Part shown: positions 1 through 8,671 of the stretch, in pieces | How the letters are laid out: each line of letters starts with the position of its first letter | Position numbering within the stretch: position 1 is the first letter of the stretch | Source of the DNA: Streptomyces hawaiiensis | Lineage (GTDB): Bacteria; Actinomycetota; Actinomycetes; Streptomycetales; Streptomycetaceae | NCBI RefSeq assembly: GCF_004803895.1 | Contig: NZ_CP021978.1 | Location: 2,666,001-2,730,000, forward strand | Direction: 5' to 3' | Length of the DNA: 64,000 bases | Notes under the pieces: generated by a model | The model's database searches: none | Told to the model about the DNA's origin: nothing | The model's input: the letters and a program-made list of their open reading frames with translations, nothing else | Position numbers and translations under genes: made by a program

Positions 1-1
1 C

Positions 2-916
2 CGTCTGCTCGACTTCGGCTTCGCCGCGGACCGGGACGACGCCCGGGTGCAGCTGAACCGGGCCCTGCTGTTCGCGGACCAGCCGGACGAGGTCCTCGCG
101 CGGACCCTCAGCTACGGCGGGACGATCCTGCACAACACGCAGTCCGACTACGAGGACAAGGAGTACGGCCCGCTGTTCTCCCGCCTCGTCACGCGCAGCC
201 ACCGGATGTGGGTGCGGGATCCGCTCTCGGCGGCGAAGATCGCGCATCTGCGCGGGGACCGTACGACCGACCACTTCGGTTCGGACGCGGCGTTGCTGTC
301 CCGCCCCGGCGACCTCGACCACCTCCCGACCACGGCGTGGTCCCGGTCGGTGCCCGACGGCGGCGCGATCGGCGTCTTCCTCGGTGCCCGTACGCCGATC
401 CCCGACTGGCTGCCCGCCTTCTGCCAGGGCCTGTCCGACCGGCTGGGCGCCCCGCTGGAGTGGCTGCCCTGGTTCGACCGGGACGTCCCCGCTCCGGTGA
501 GCCACATCGAGGTCCGTCCGGGGGATCACACCGTCGGCGACCTGGTCGGGGTCCTCCCCCGCTACCGGCTGGTCATCACGGACACGTACCACCTGGCCGT
601 CAACTCCTGGGGCGCCGGTACCCCGGCGGTGTGTGTCGGCGCGCCGGAGCCGACCCCCAAGACGCACGACGACTACCTGACGCTGAGCGATGTGAAGAAG
701 CACGTCTTCCACATGGCGTACGACGCGACGGACTTCTACCTGACCACCCAGGAGGGGCACGGGCAGGACCTCGACCGGCTCGTGCACCTACTGGAGGGCG
801 GCGGCGCCGAGGCCGTCGCGGCGCGCATCCGCGACCACGCGGACTACTCGACGGGGGCGTTCATCCAGACGCTGACCTCGCTGCTGGATACCCGCCGCAC
901 CGCCCCGAGCCCGTGA
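2..916 (+). CDS. Polysaccharide pyruvyl transferase family protein, 5' end outside the window
   Basis: The reading frame is open from the first bases, so the N-terminus lies upstream and 304 residues are visible. Seen: a C-terminal segment reading VITDTYHLAVNSWGAGTPA, the nucleotide-sugar/acceptor-binding signature of the pyruvyl transferase (CsaB/WcaK) superfamily, preceded by alternating beta/alpha sequence typical of a GT-B-like fold. Known of the family: transfer of pyruvate from phosphoenolpyruvate to sugars of cell-wall or secreted polysaccharides. Inference: a surface-glycan modifying enzyme. The substrate cannot be told. The internal GTG at 47 is not a likely start because coding-like sequence continues upstream of it. 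Confidence 0.72.
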   Translation, partial: RLLDFGFAADRDDARVQLNRALLFADQPDEVLARTLSYGGTILHNTQSDYEDKEYGPLFSRLVTRSHRMWVRDPLSAAKIAHLRGDRTTDHFGSDAALLSRPGDLDHLPTTAWSRSVPDGGAIGVFLGARTPIPDWLPAFCQGLSDRLGAPLEWLPWFDRDVPAPVSHIEVRPGDHTVGDLVGVLPRYRLVITDTYHLAVNSWGAGTPAVCVGAPEPTPKTHDDYLTLSDVKKHVFHMAYDATDFYLTTQEGHGQDLDRLVHLLEGGGAEAVAARIRDHADYSTGAFIQTLTSLLDTRRTAPSP

Positions 917-992
917 CCGCCATCGGCAGGACAGCCACCCGAAACCGCATGGAAGCCCTCCGCGAGGCCCGCCGCCAGGTCTGGCTGTAGTC

Positions 993-1733
993 CTATGCCC
1001 GCTGGAAGAACGCGGTCCACAGGAAGGACTCCCCGAAGCGCTCCGACTCCTCCGGCTCGTCCCGCATCCGCCGCAGTTCGAGCTCGGTCAGACCGGAGAA
1101 GATCCCGCGCAACGCCTCGGGCGTGTACGCGAGCCCGCCCCGCAGTCCGGCCGCCTCACGGTAGAAGTCCGCGTCGGACAGCTCCGAGCCCATCCCGTCG
1201 GCGCCGGCAGCGAAACACGTGAGACCGAACAGGCCGCCGGGCGCCAGGAGTCGCTCCAGCAGGGCGAGGTAGCTGACCCGGCGGTGCGGGGGCAGGTGAT
1301 GGAAGCAGCCGGAGTCGTAGACGAGGTCGTACGGACCGGTGAGTTCCCTGCCGGCGAGCACGAACGCGTCCCCACAGTGGAAGCGCACGCCCTCGGCCCC
1401 CGCCGCACGGGCCCGGTCGCGGCCCCAGTCGACGGCCGCCGAGGACAGGTCGACCGCGTCGACGTCGAAGCCCCGCGCCGCCAGATACAGCGCGTTGCGC
1501 CCCGGCCCGCACCCCAGATCGAGCGCCCGCCTTCCGCGGACCTGCCCCCGCTCCACGGCGGCCACCAGGCTTTCGTCCGGCTTCGCCACGAAGAACGGCA
1601 CCGGCCGGGAACGGTCGGTGTAGAAGCCGTCCCACCAGTCGGCGCCGCGTTCGGTCCACCGATCCGTCTCGGGCGCGAACAAGCCGTCGAGCAGGGCGAG
1701 TACGTCGTCGACGGTGCGTATGTTCCGGTCCAT
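993..1733 (-). CDS. Class I SAM-dependent methyltransferase
   Basis: A 246-residue Rossmann-fold methyltransferase. SAM motif I is seen as ALDLGCGPGRNALYLA (about residues 70-85), followed by DVDAVDLSS (motif II acidic residue) and YDLVYDSGCFHHL (motif IV region), as in TehB-like or thiopurine-type small-molecule methyltransferases. The downstream of two in-frame ATGs is chosen because GGAAGGGGG lies at Shine-Dalgarno distance before it; the upstream ATG would add six residues. It is a single gene, convergent with the pyruvyltransferase gene. The substrate is unknown. Confidence 0.82.
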   Translation of the reverse strand: MDRNIRTVDDVLALLDGLFAPETDRWTERGADWWDGFYTDRSRPVPFFVAKPDESLVAAVERGQVRGRRALDLGCGPGRNALYLAARGFDVDAVDLSSAAVDWGRDRARAAGAEGVRFHCGDAFVLAGRELTGPYDLVYDSGCFHHLPPHRRVSYLALLERLLAPGGLFGLTCFAAGADGMGSELSDADFYREAAGLRGGLAYTPEALRGIFSGLTELELRRMRDEPEESERFGESFLWTAFFQRA

Positions 1734-2113
1734 CCGGTCCCCCTTCCGCATGCGCCAACGGTAGGTCCCGAGGGACTGAAAGGCCAGGTCAGAGCGGGTG
1801 GCTCAGCAGGATCGAAAGGCCGTGCACAGGCCGCCGCGCGGCGGGGGGACGCCCCTGGGACGGGCGACCCCACCCCCGGAGTGACATACCGGTGGCGCAC
1901 CCGTGCCGGGCCGCCATGGCCCCGTTCCCGGCCACGCCGACCGCGGTTTTACTTCGCCGGGCCGGGACCTCGGTCCCCGGGCCTGGGGCCTCCCGTAATC
2001 CCAAGGGAAGGTCAAGATTTCGTTAGAGTGCCGAAGCAACGGAATAGTTGCCTGGAGATACAAGGTTCAGAGTCCACGTAACCCGACGCTCCCCGGCCTG
2101 GAGGCCCTCCTCA
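1734..2113. other. 380-bp intergenic region between divergent genes
   Basis: It lies between the divergent methyltransferase and MFS genes. The left part is GC-rich with no coding signature. The right part (about 1990-2060) is clearly more A/T-rich and should hold the MFS promoter. A short inverted repeat GCAAC-N6-GTTGC (2036-2051) lies about 65 bp before the MFS start and is a weak operator candidate. No RNA gene was recognised. Confidence 0.4.
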
Positions 2114-3853
2114 ATGACGCAGACGACGACAGACCGCCCCGCCGGCAGAGCGAGCGGGGCCGTGGTCCCGGTGCTCGCCTTCGCGGGCATCGTTGTCGCG
2201 GTGATGCAGACCCTGCTCGTTCCGGTGATCAAGGATCTGCCGCAACTGCTGGACACCACCCCCAGCAACGCGACCTGGGTCCTCACCTCGACCCTCCTCT
2301 CGGGCGCGGTGGCCACCCCGATCATGGGCCGCCTCGGCGACCTCTACGGCAAGCGCCGCATGCTGATCCTCAGCCTGGCCGTGATGGTCGTCGGCGCCTT
2401 GGTCAGCGCGCTCACCAGCGATCTGCTGCTCATGATCACCGGCCGTACGCTCCAGGGCTTCGCGATGGGCGCGATCCCGCTCGGCATCGGCCTGATGCGC
2501 GACATGCTGCCCCGCGAGAAGCTCGGCTCGGCGATGGCCCTGATGAGCTCCTCCATAGGCGTCGGCGGCGGCCTCGCCCTGCCCGCCGCCGCCCTGGTCG
2601 CCCAGAACAGCGACTGGCACGCCCTCTACTACGGCGCCGCCGGCCTCGGCGTGCTCGCCATCGGCCTCACCCTCCTCGTCGTACCGGAGTCCCCGATGCG
2701 CGCCGAGGGCACCTTCGACCTGCCGGGCGCGCTCGGCCTGTCCGCCGGGCTCGTCCTGTTCCTGCTGCCGATCACCAAGGGCAGCGACTGGGGCTGGGCG
2801 TCGGGCACCACGCTCGGCCTGTTCGCCGCGTCGGCGGTCGTGCTCGTGCTGTGGGGCGTGATGGAGCTGCGCCTGAAGGCCCCGCTGGTCGACCTGCGCA
2901 CCACGGCCCGCCCGGCCGTCCTCTTCACCAACCTCGCCTCGATCATGGTCGGCGTCTCCTTCTACGTCGTCTCCCTGGTCCTGCCCCAGCTGCTCCAGCT
3001 GCCGAAGTCCACCGGCTACGGCCTCGGCCAGTCGATGGTCGTCGCGGGTCTGCTGGTCGCGCCGCTCGGCCTGACGATGATGTTCACGGCGCCGGTCTAC
3101 GCCCGGCTGTCGGCGAAGTACGGCCCCAAGGTCACCCTGATCCTCGGCCTGCTGATCATCGCGATCGGCTACGGCGCCGGCCTCGGCCTGATGAGCGCCG
3201 CCTGGCAGAGCCTGGTCATCTCGGTCCTCCTGGGCGCGGGCATCGGGCTCGCCTACTCCTCCCTGCCCGCCCTGATCGTGGGCGCGGTCCCGGCGTCGGA
3301 GACCGGTGCGGCCAACGGCCTCAACACCCTGATGCGCTCCATCGGCACGTCGGTGTCGAGCGCCGTGATCGGCATGGTGCTGGCCAACACCGCGAACAAC
3401 GTCGGCGGCGTCGAGGTCCCGACCATGCACGGCTTCCGGGTCTCCTTCCTGATCGCGACGGGCGCGGTGGCCGTGGGCCTGCTCCTGGCGCTGTTCCTGC
3501 CGGGCCGGCGGCCGTCGGACAAGCCGCAGTTGCGGGCGAGCAGCGAGGAGGACGCGGCGCTGGAGCGCGCCGAGCGGGTCCTGCGCGGCTTCCGCGGCCG
3601 GGTGCTGGGCGCCGACGGCTCCCCGGTCGCCCGCGCCAAGGTCACGCTGATCGACCGCCGCGGCCGCCAGGCGGGCGCGACGCTCTCCGCCGAGGACGGC
3701 AGCTACGCGCTCATCGTCCCCGCCCAGGGCTCCTACGTCGTGGCCGCACGCGCCACGGGCCATGGCCCGCTCGCCTCGTCCGCGACCCACGCGGGCGACG
3801 AGCGCCCGGTCGAGCTGGACCTGTCGCTGCCGGGTGAGACGGTCCCCGCCTGA
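2114..3853 (+). CDS. MFS drug-exporter-type transporter with C-terminal carboxypeptidase-regulatory-like domain
   Basis: A 579-residue protein. About residues 15-480 are a major facilitator (DHA2/EmrB-like) membrane domain with many hydrophobic helices and the loop 2-3 motif GRLGDLYGKRRM. After a charged linker (RASSEEDAALERAERVLRG), the last 90 residues form a beta-rich module (GRVLGADGSPVARAKVTLID then AEDGSYAL) typical of carboxypeptidase-regulatory-like/transthyretin-fold domains. Start ATG 2114 is chosen over an upstream in-frame start because MTQTTTDRP leads directly into the first helix and GGAGG precedes it. Likely proton-driven export of a hydrophobic compound; the substrate is unknown. 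The tail domain is unusual for an exporter and its role is unknown. Confidence 0.85.
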   Translation: MTQTTTDRPAGRASGAVVPVLAFAGIVVAVMQTLLVPVIKDLPQLLDTTPSNATWVLTSTLLSGAVATPIMGRLGDLYGKRRMLILSLAVMVVGALVSALTSDLLLMITGRTLQGFAMGAIPLGIGLMRDMLPREKLGSAMALMSSSIGVGGGLALPAAALVAQNSDWHALYYGAAGLGVLAIGLTLLVVPESPMRAEGTFDLPGALGLSAGLVLFLLPITKGSDWGWASGTTLGLFAASAVVLVLWGVMELRLKAPLVDLRTTARPAVLFTNLASIMVGVSFYVVSLVLPQLLQLPKSTGYGLGQSMVVAGLLVAPLGLTMMFTAPVYARLSAKYGPKVTLILGLLIIAIGYGAGLGLMSAAWQSLVISVLLGAGIGLAYSSLPALIVGAVPASETGAANGLNTLMRSIGTSVSSAVIGMVLANTANNVGGVEVPTMHGFRVSFLIATGAVAVGLLLALFLPGRRPSDKPQLRASSEEDAALERAERVLRGFRGRVLGADGSPVARAKVTLIDRRGRQAGATLSAEDGSYALIVPAQGSYVVAARATGHGPLASSATHAGDERPVELDLSLPGETVPA

Positions 3854-3882
3854 CCTGCCGCCCGCCCCGCCTACTCACCGGT

Positions 3883-3910
3883 ACCCCCTGTCGTCCCCGC
3901 GGCAGGGGGT
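3883..3910 (+). terminator. Rho-independent-type hairpin after the MFS gene
   Basis: ACCCCCTG and CAGGGGGT form an 8-bp perfect stem around a 12-nt loop, 30 bp after the MFS stop. There is no T-run, as is common in Streptomyces terminators. Confidence 0.5.
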
Positions 3911-3956
3911 GCGGCACGATGGGCGCGGCGACCGTCGTACGACCGAGAGGAACCCC

Positions 3957-4607
3957 ATGCCCGCGGCCCCGAAGCCCGAGATCCTGGCCGCGTTCGAGGC
4001 GGCGCAGGGGTTCATGCCCGCCGGTGAGGGCCTGGCGCTGTACGCGGCGGCCGTGGAGGCCGGGCGGCTCGGGCTGCCGCTGCTGGAGGTCGGCACCTAC
4101 TGCGGCCGGTCCACGATCCTGCTCGCCGACGCGGCCCGCCTGGCCGGGGTCAGCGCGCTCACCGTCGACCACCACCGCGGCAGCGAGGAGCAGCAGCCGG
4201 GCTGGGAGTATCACGACCCGGAGACCGTCGACCCGGAGGTCGGGCTGATGGACACCCTGCCCACGTTCCGCCGTACGCTCCACCGGGCGGGCCTGGAGGA
4301 GCACGTGGTGGCGCTGGTCGGGCGTTCCCCGCGGATCGCCGCGTTCTGGCGGACGCCGCTGGGGTTCGTCTTCATCGACGGCGGCCACACCGACGAGCAC
4401 GCCACCGCCGACTACGAGGGCTGGGCCCCGCACGTCGCCGAGGGCGGGCTGCTGCTCATCCACGACGTCTTCCCCGACCCGCAGGACGAGTTCACCGGCC
4501 AGGCTCCCTACCGGGTCTACCTCCGGGCCCTCGCCTCCGGCGCGTTCACCGAGGTCTCGGCGACGGACTCGCTGCGCGTCCTGCGGCGTACGGGGCCGGG
4601 CATCTGA
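3957..4607 (+). CDS. Class I SAM-dependent methyltransferase (Methyltransf_24-like)
   Basis: A 216-residue protein. Residues about 40-60 read LLEVGTYCGRSTILLADAA, the SAM-binding glycine loop of the TylF/cephalosporin-hydroxylase-like class. Later motifs GFVFIDGGHTDEHATADY and GGLLLIHDVFPDP supply the acidic and His residues conserved in that group. The ATG is preceded by GAGAGGAACCCC, a good ribosome-binding site; longer in-frame versions would run through the terminator. Single gene. Substrate unknown. Its 3' end is followed by a degenerate copy of itself (see the repeat entry). Confidence 0.78.
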   Translation: MPAAPKPEILAAFEAAQGFMPAGEGLALYAAAVEAGRLGLPLLEVGTYCGRSTILLADAARLAGVSALTVDHHRGSEEQQPGWEYHDPETVDPEVGLMDTLPTFRRTLHRAGLEEHVVALVGRSPRIAAFWRTPLGFVFIDGGHTDEHATADYEGWAPHVAEGGLLLIHDVFPDPQDEFTGQAPYRVYLRALASGAFTEVSATDSLRVLRRTGPGI

Positions 4608-4696
4608 CGCACCGGCACGCCCTCCCGGCGGCATTCGCCGAGGTCTGGCTCACGGACTCGGGCGGCGGTCGTGCTACGCACGGGCCCGGGCATCTG
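4535..4696 (+). repeat. Imperfect tandem duplication of the methyltransferase 3' end
   Basis: The last ~73 bp of the methyltransferase gene (4535-4607) recur in degraded form at about 4626-4696. Shared blocks are TTCRCCGAGGTCT, ACGGACTCG and CCGGGCATCTGA. The second copy has substitutions and indels and is no longer a continuation of the gene, so it looks like an old duplication decaying in the gap before the next gene. Confidence 0.5.
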
Positions 4697-4804
4697 AACG
4701 AACGGCTGGGCGGGTGAACCGCGCCCCCCGCACCCCCTCCCGGTCGGCCCACGGGCGGCGTGGCGAGTCGGCGGGCGAGAGCCGCTGCCCAAGGATCCGG
4801 GCGC

Positions 4805-5092
4805 GTGGCACACACCTTCGCAGAGCTCGTGGAGAAGCAGCGCGCGGCGGACGAGGCGTACGCCCGCGTGCGTCACCTCCAGGACGCGTACGGGCCGCCC
4901 ACCCAGACCAAGTGGAGCGACCGGCAGACCACCACCTGGGAGACGGCCTGGCGCGCCTGGCGCGACCTCGCCCGGGACGTCCAGGCGGCGGTGACCGGGT
5001 ACGCGAAGCAGGAGGGCACACCGCGCCAGGAGATCGAGGCGCGGGTGAAGGAGGCGGTACGGCACGGGGACCGCGGCGGGAACGGGACGTAG
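4805..5092 (+). CDS. Small conserved hypothetical protein
   Basis: A 95-residue soluble, charged and largely helical protein (VAHTFAELVEKQRAADEAY at the N-terminus, then WETAWRAWRDLARDVQAAV). No signal peptide or membrane helix. GTG 4805 is chosen because AAGGATC precedes it at the right distance and the sequence upstream is not coding-like. Its many Glu/Lys/Arg residues and heptad-like spacing suggest a helical bundle or short coiled coil. No family function recognised. Confidence 0.65.
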   Translation: MAHTFAELVEKQRAADEAYARVRHLQDAYGPPTQTKWSDRQTTTWETAWRAWRDLARDVQAAVTGYAKQEGTPRQEIEARVKEAVRHGDRGGNGT

Positions 5093-5155
5093 CCGCCACC
5101 CGATCGGGCCGTCCTCGGACCACCGCCCCCGCGCACGGCCGCTAGGGTGGCAGGC

Positions 5156-6106
5156 GTGTCGTACGTAGGCCCGGACTTCGAACCTCCCCAGCCCCGCCGC
5201 CCCCGCCGCGGCCCCCTGACCGTCGCGCTCGCCGCGCTGGTGCCGGGGGCGCTGCTCGGCTGGCTGGTGTACGAGACGGCGGGCGGCTCGGGGGATGACG
5301 GGGGTTCGGGACAGGCGGCCGTACGGTCCTCCCCGCCCGCCGCGTCGAGCGCGCCCTCCGACGACGCCAAGGAGCCGGGCGCCTCACCGAAGCCCACCGG
5401 CACGCCCTCGGCCTCCGCGCCTGCCGCCTCCGGTCCGCTCAAGGGCAAGGTCGTCGTCATCGACCCGGGGCACAACCCGGGCAACTTCCAGCACGCCTCC
5501 GAGATCAACCGCAAGGTGAACATCGGGACGAACTGGAAGGAGTGCGACACCACGGGCACCTCCACCAACGACGGTTACACCGAGGCCAAGTTCACGCTGG
5601 ACGTGGCACACCGGATGCGCACGCTCCTTCAGGAGCAGGGCGCCACAGTGAAGCTGACGCAGGACGGCGACCGGCCGTTCGGGCCGTGCGTGGACGAGCG
5701 GGCCCGGATCGGCAACGAGGCGAAGGCCGACGCCGTGGTCTCGGTCCACGCGGACGGCTCGGGCGCCGGAAACCGCGGCTTCCACGTGATCCTGCCCGGC
5801 GCGGTCAAGTCGGGCGCCGCGGACACCCGGGCGATCGTCGGCCCGTCCCGCGATCTCGGCGAGCGCGTCGCGGGCCGCTTCGTGGCCGTCACCGGCAGCG
5901 CGCCCTCCAACTACATCGGCGACGGCAGCGGTCTCGTCACGCGTAAGGATTTGGGCGGTCTCAATCTGTCAACGGTTCCCAAGGTGTTCATCGAGTGCGG
6001 CAACATGCGCGATAGCAAGGACGCGGCGTTGCTCACCAGCGGCGCGTGGCGACAGAAGGCGGCGCAAGGGATCTCCGAGGGAATCGTGAGTTTTCTGCGC
6101 GGGTAG
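5156..6106 (+). CDS. N-acetylmuramoyl-L-alanine amidase (Amidase_3), membrane anchored
   Basis: A 316-residue protein. A single hydrophobic helix (about 20-42, LTVALAALVPGALLGWLVY) follows a proline/arginine-rich cytoplasmic start. A Ser/Ala/Pro-rich linker leads to an Amidase_3 catalytic domain (about 95-316). Zinc-ligand motifs are visible: DPGHN, the Glu of YTEAKF, and SVHADG; the catalytic Glu lies in FIECGNMRD. It cleaves the lactyl-amide bond between N-acetylmuramic acid and the stem peptide outside the membrane. GTG 5156 is chosen over GTG 5147. A -10-like TAGGGT at 5144-5149 ends 6 bp before it, suggesting a leaderless or short-leader transcript; the same bases could act as ribosome-binding site. 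Confidence 0.88.
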   Translation: MSYVGPDFEPPQPRRPRRGPLTVALAALVPGALLGWLVYETAGGSGDDGGSGQAAVRSSPPAASSAPSDDAKEPGASPKPTGTPSASAPAASGPLKGKVVVIDPGHNPGNFQHASEINRKVNIGTNWKECDTTGTSTNDGYTEAKFTLDVAHRMRTLLQEQGATVKLTQDGDRPFGPCVDERARIGNEAKADAVVSVHADGSGAGNRGFHVILPGAVKSGAADTRAIVGPSRDLGERVAGRFVAVTGSAPSNYIGDGSGLVTRKDLGGLNLSTVPKVFIECGNMRDSKDAALLTSGAWRQKAAQGISEGIVSFLRG

Positions 6107-6263
6107 TCCGAGACCGGCAGATCCCGGCGGACACCCTGACCGGGCGGACGATAGGGTCCTCCTACGATGAGGGGCCACCCCCGCGCTTCACACCGAGTCC
6201 GGACGGCGGCATGGTGACAGCGACGCCTCTACCGACGATGAGACGACCTACGAAGGACCTGAA

Positions 6264-7099
6264 GTGAATATCCGCTCCCTCACTCGGGGCGACGGCGTGG
6301 TGATCGGAGCAGCGGTATTGCTGTTGATCGCGTCGTTCCTCGACCTCTACTCGTTCGACAATGTCCCCGACAGCGTCGACCTCCCCATGCTGTGGGGCAG
6401 CGGCCCGGTCGTGTTCAGCGTCGTGCTGGCCGGGATCATCGGCGCCGCGCTCGTCGTCGTCTCCAGGGGCCTGCCGCAGGCCCCGAAGGTCGCGGGGATC
6501 GAGCTCGGCCAGTTCGGCGCCGCCTTCACGGTGTTCGCCGCGTGGAGCGCGCTCGGCAACGTCTTCGACGCGCCCAGTGGCTTCGACAACATCGGGGAGA
6601 ACGCGAGCGAGGGCGCCCCGAGCCCCGGCATCGGCATGATCCTCGCCCTCGTCGCCACGCTGCTGATGGCCGCCGCCGCCCTCGCCACCCCCCTCGTCCC
6701 GGCCCTCAAGGGCGCCCTCCTGCCGGCGCCCCGACCGGCCGCCCCGCAGCCCTACGGCGCCCAGCCCCCGGTGGTTACGGCTACCCGGGCGCGCAGCAGC
6801 CCGGCGGCTACGGCCACCCGCAGCCGGGCCAGCCGCAGCAGGCCGGGCAGCCGTTCGGCGGCCAGCCCCAGCAGGCCCAGGCTCCGCAGCCGCCGGCCGG
6901 GGACTTCTCCCCGTTCTGGTTCGCGGTGCCGGTGCCGCGGCCGCTGTTCGCGGAGGACGGCTCGCCCACGCCGATCGCCGAACTCGCCCCGGGTACCTGG
7001 TACCTGGCCGTCGAGCAGCGCGGAGCGGCCCTGGTCGCCCAGACGCAGGACGGCCGCCGCGGTGTCCTGCAGGACACGTCGGGCATCCAGCGCGGCTGA
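6264..7099 (+). pseudogene. Frameshifted membrane protein with Gly/Gln/Pro-rich tail
   Basis: The N-terminal part (from ATG 6264) encodes four hydrophobic segments (for example VVIGAAVLLLIASFLDLY) and ends near PAAPQPYGAQPP. The natural continuation (PGGYGYPGAQQPGGYGHP, then a folded end GTWYLAVEQRGAALVAQ up to the stop at 7099) is in another frame. The two join cleanly if one C is added to the C5 run at 6765-6769; otherwise the first frame runs into low-quality Arg/Ser-rich sequence to 7178. This is either a sequencing or assembly error in a homopolymer, a real frameshift, or slippage. Function unknown; the layout suggests a four-helix envelope protein with a cytoplasmic tail. Confidence 0.7.
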
Positions 7100-7114
7100 G
7101 TCCACGCGCCCTTC

Positions 7115-7146
7115 ACGGCCCCTCGCCCTTCCGGGCGGGGGGCCGT
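7115..7146 (+). terminator. Intrinsic terminator hairpin
   Basis: ACGGCCCCTCGCCC pairs with GGGCGGGGGGCCGT across a TTCC loop, 15 bp after the stop of the frameshifted membrane-protein gene, followed by TGTCGT. Confidence 0.75.
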
Positions 7147-7198
7147 TGTCGTACAGTCGGCGTCCCGCTGGGAACTGACGGACCGTCAAGGAGTTGAG

Positions 7199-8209
7199 AT
7201 GCGGCTCGGTCTCGCGCTCGGTTACTGGGGCCGTGGCCCCTCTCCCGGCCATGTGGCCCTCGCGCAGGAGGCCGAGCGGCTCGGCTACGACTCCGTCTGG
7301 ACGGCGGAGTCCTGGGGCTCGGACGCGTTCACCCCGCTCACCTGGATCGCGGCGCACACCTCCCGCATCCGGCTCGGCACGGCCGTCGCGCAGATGGCGG
7401 CCCGGTCACCGGCCACGACCGCCATGCACGCCCTCACGCTGGACCATCTGTCCGGCGGCCGCATGATGCTGGGCCTCGGGCTCTCCGGTCCGCAGGTCGT
7501 CGAGGGCTGGTACGGCCGCCCGTTCCCCGCCTCACCGCTCACCGCCACCCGCGAATACGTCGACGTCCTGCGCCAGGTGCTGCGCCGCGAGGCCCCCGTC
7601 GAACTGGCGGGCCGCTTCCACTCCCACCCCTACCGGGGCCCGGACGCCACGGGCCTGGGCAAGCCTCTCAAGCCGATCACCCACCCGCTCCGCGCCGATC
7701 TGCCCATCCTGCTGGGCGCCGAGGGCCCGAAGAACGTCGCCCAGACGACCAGGATCGCCGACGGCTGGCTGCCGCTGTACTGGGCGCCGACCCGGCCGGA
7801 GGTCTACGGTCCGGCCCTGGCGGAGCTGCCCGAGGGGTTCCTGGTCGCACCGATGGCCCGGGCCCGGGTCTGCGACGACGTCGCCGAAGGCCTGCTGCCC
7901 GTCAAGGCGATGCTCGGCTTCTACATCGGCGGCATGGGCCACGCGGCCCGCAACTTCCACGCCGACCTGATGGCCCGCATGGGCTACGCGGCAGAGGCCC
8001 GCCGCATCCAGGAGCTGTTCCTCGCCGGCCGCAGGGAGGAGGCCGTGCTGGCGGTCCCCGACGCCTTCGCCGACGAGATCTCCCTGGTCGGTCCGCGCGA
8101 GCGGATCGCACAGCGACTGGAGTTGTGGCGCAAGGGCCCGGTGACGGACCTGCTGGTGCTCAGCCCCGATCCTCATACCCTGCGCGTTCTCGCGGAGTTG
8201 AACTCCTGA
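7199..8209 (+). CDS. LLM-class F420-dependent oxidoreductase
   Basis: A 336-residue luciferase-like (beta/alpha)8 barrel. Seen: RLGLALGYWGRG at the start, QEAERLGYDSVWTAESWGSD (about 24-43), RIRLGTAVAQMAARSPA (about 58-74), the LDHLSGGRMMLGLGLSGPQ motif (about 80-98), and a nucleotide phosphate-binding segment LLGAEGPKNV. These fit the actinobacterial F420-dependent subfamily rather than FMN luciferases. Expected reaction: hydride transfer from reduced deazaflavin F420 to an unknown substrate, in the cytoplasm. AAGGAG lies just before the ATG. Single gene flanked by a terminator and a small membrane protein. Confidence 0.88.
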   Translation: MRLGLALGYWGRGPSPGHVALAQEAERLGYDSVWTAESWGSDAFTPLTWIAAHTSRIRLGTAVAQMAARSPATTAMHALTLDHLSGGRMMLGLGLSGPQVVEGWYGRPFPASPLTATREYVDVLRQVLRREAPVELAGRFHSHPYRGPDATGLGKPLKPITHPLRADLPILLGAEGPKNVAQTTRIADGWLPLYWAPTRPEVYGPALAELPEGFLVAPMARARVCDDVAEGLLPVKAMLGFYIGGMGHAARNFHADLMARMGYAAEARRIQELFLAGRREEAVLAVPDAFADEISLVGPRERIAQRLELWRKGPVTDLLVLSPDPHTLRVLAELNS

Positions 8210-8255
8210 GCGAATCCCCTGGTTTCATCCAGAGTTCAAGGGCAATCCGGAAGGT

Positions 8256-8549
8256 ATGTCCCCTCGATATCGCAACGGTGCGAATCAAGCCGGCACGATC
8301 GTGGCGGTCGTGGCCGACATCATGGCCCTGATCCTGGGTCTCTGGATCCTGATGTACCTGCTGGACGCCAACCCCGGCAACTCGTTCGTCCAGTTCATCC
8401 ACGACGCGGCCCGCTGGCTCGCCGGCTGGTCGCACGACCTGTTCACCTTCGACGAGGCGTGGGCCCGAGTGGTCTGCGGCTACGGCCTGGCAGCGGTGGT
8501 GTACCTGTTCGTGGGCCACGCCATCGCGAACCGGGCCCACCGCCACTGA
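8256..8549 (+). CDS. Small two-helix membrane protein
   Basis: A 97-residue protein with two hydrophobic helices: TIVAVVADIMALILGLWILMY (about 14-34) and VVCGYGLAAVVYLFVGHAI (about 70-88). A Trp-rich loop with two His residues lies between them. GGAAGG lies only one base before the ATG, too close for a normal ribosome-binding site, so initiation may be leaderless or weak. Probably co-directional with, but not clearly in an operon with, the oxidoreductase. No function recognised. Confidence 0.7.
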   Translation: MSPRYRNGANQAGTIVAVVADIMALILGLWILMYLLDANPGNSFVQFIHDAARWLAGWSHDLFTFDEAWARVVCGYGLAAVVYLFVGHAIANRAHRH

Positions 8550-8574
8550 CGACGCCCTACGGGGCTCGCCCTCC

Positions 8575-8645
8575 AGGGGCGCGGGTCCGTGCCGATATGC
8601 GGCTCCGCCGCGTGGGCGCGATCAACCACGCACGACCCGCGCCCG
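8575..8645. repeat. Streptomyces dispersed repeat, hairpin form, between convergent genes
   Basis: It starts with AGGGGCGCGGGTCCGTG and ends ACCCGCGCCC; the ends (8577-8586 and 8635-8644) are a perfect 10-bp inverted repeat enclosing GCGGCTCCGCCGC, itself a small hairpin. It sits between the small membrane gene and the convergent squalene-cyclase-fold gene, where it may act as a bidirectional terminator. It is related to the other GGGGCGCGGGGAA copies in this window. Confidence 0.7.
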
Positions 8646-8671
8646 CACCACAGGCGAAACCCCCCGAGCTC

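Noticed and set aside
2111..3790. A 559-codon minus-strand frame opposite the MFS gene
   Set aside because: Composition (Arg/Gly/Asp/Gln runs) is that of an antisense shadow; the plus strand has transporter motifs and a ribosome-binding site.
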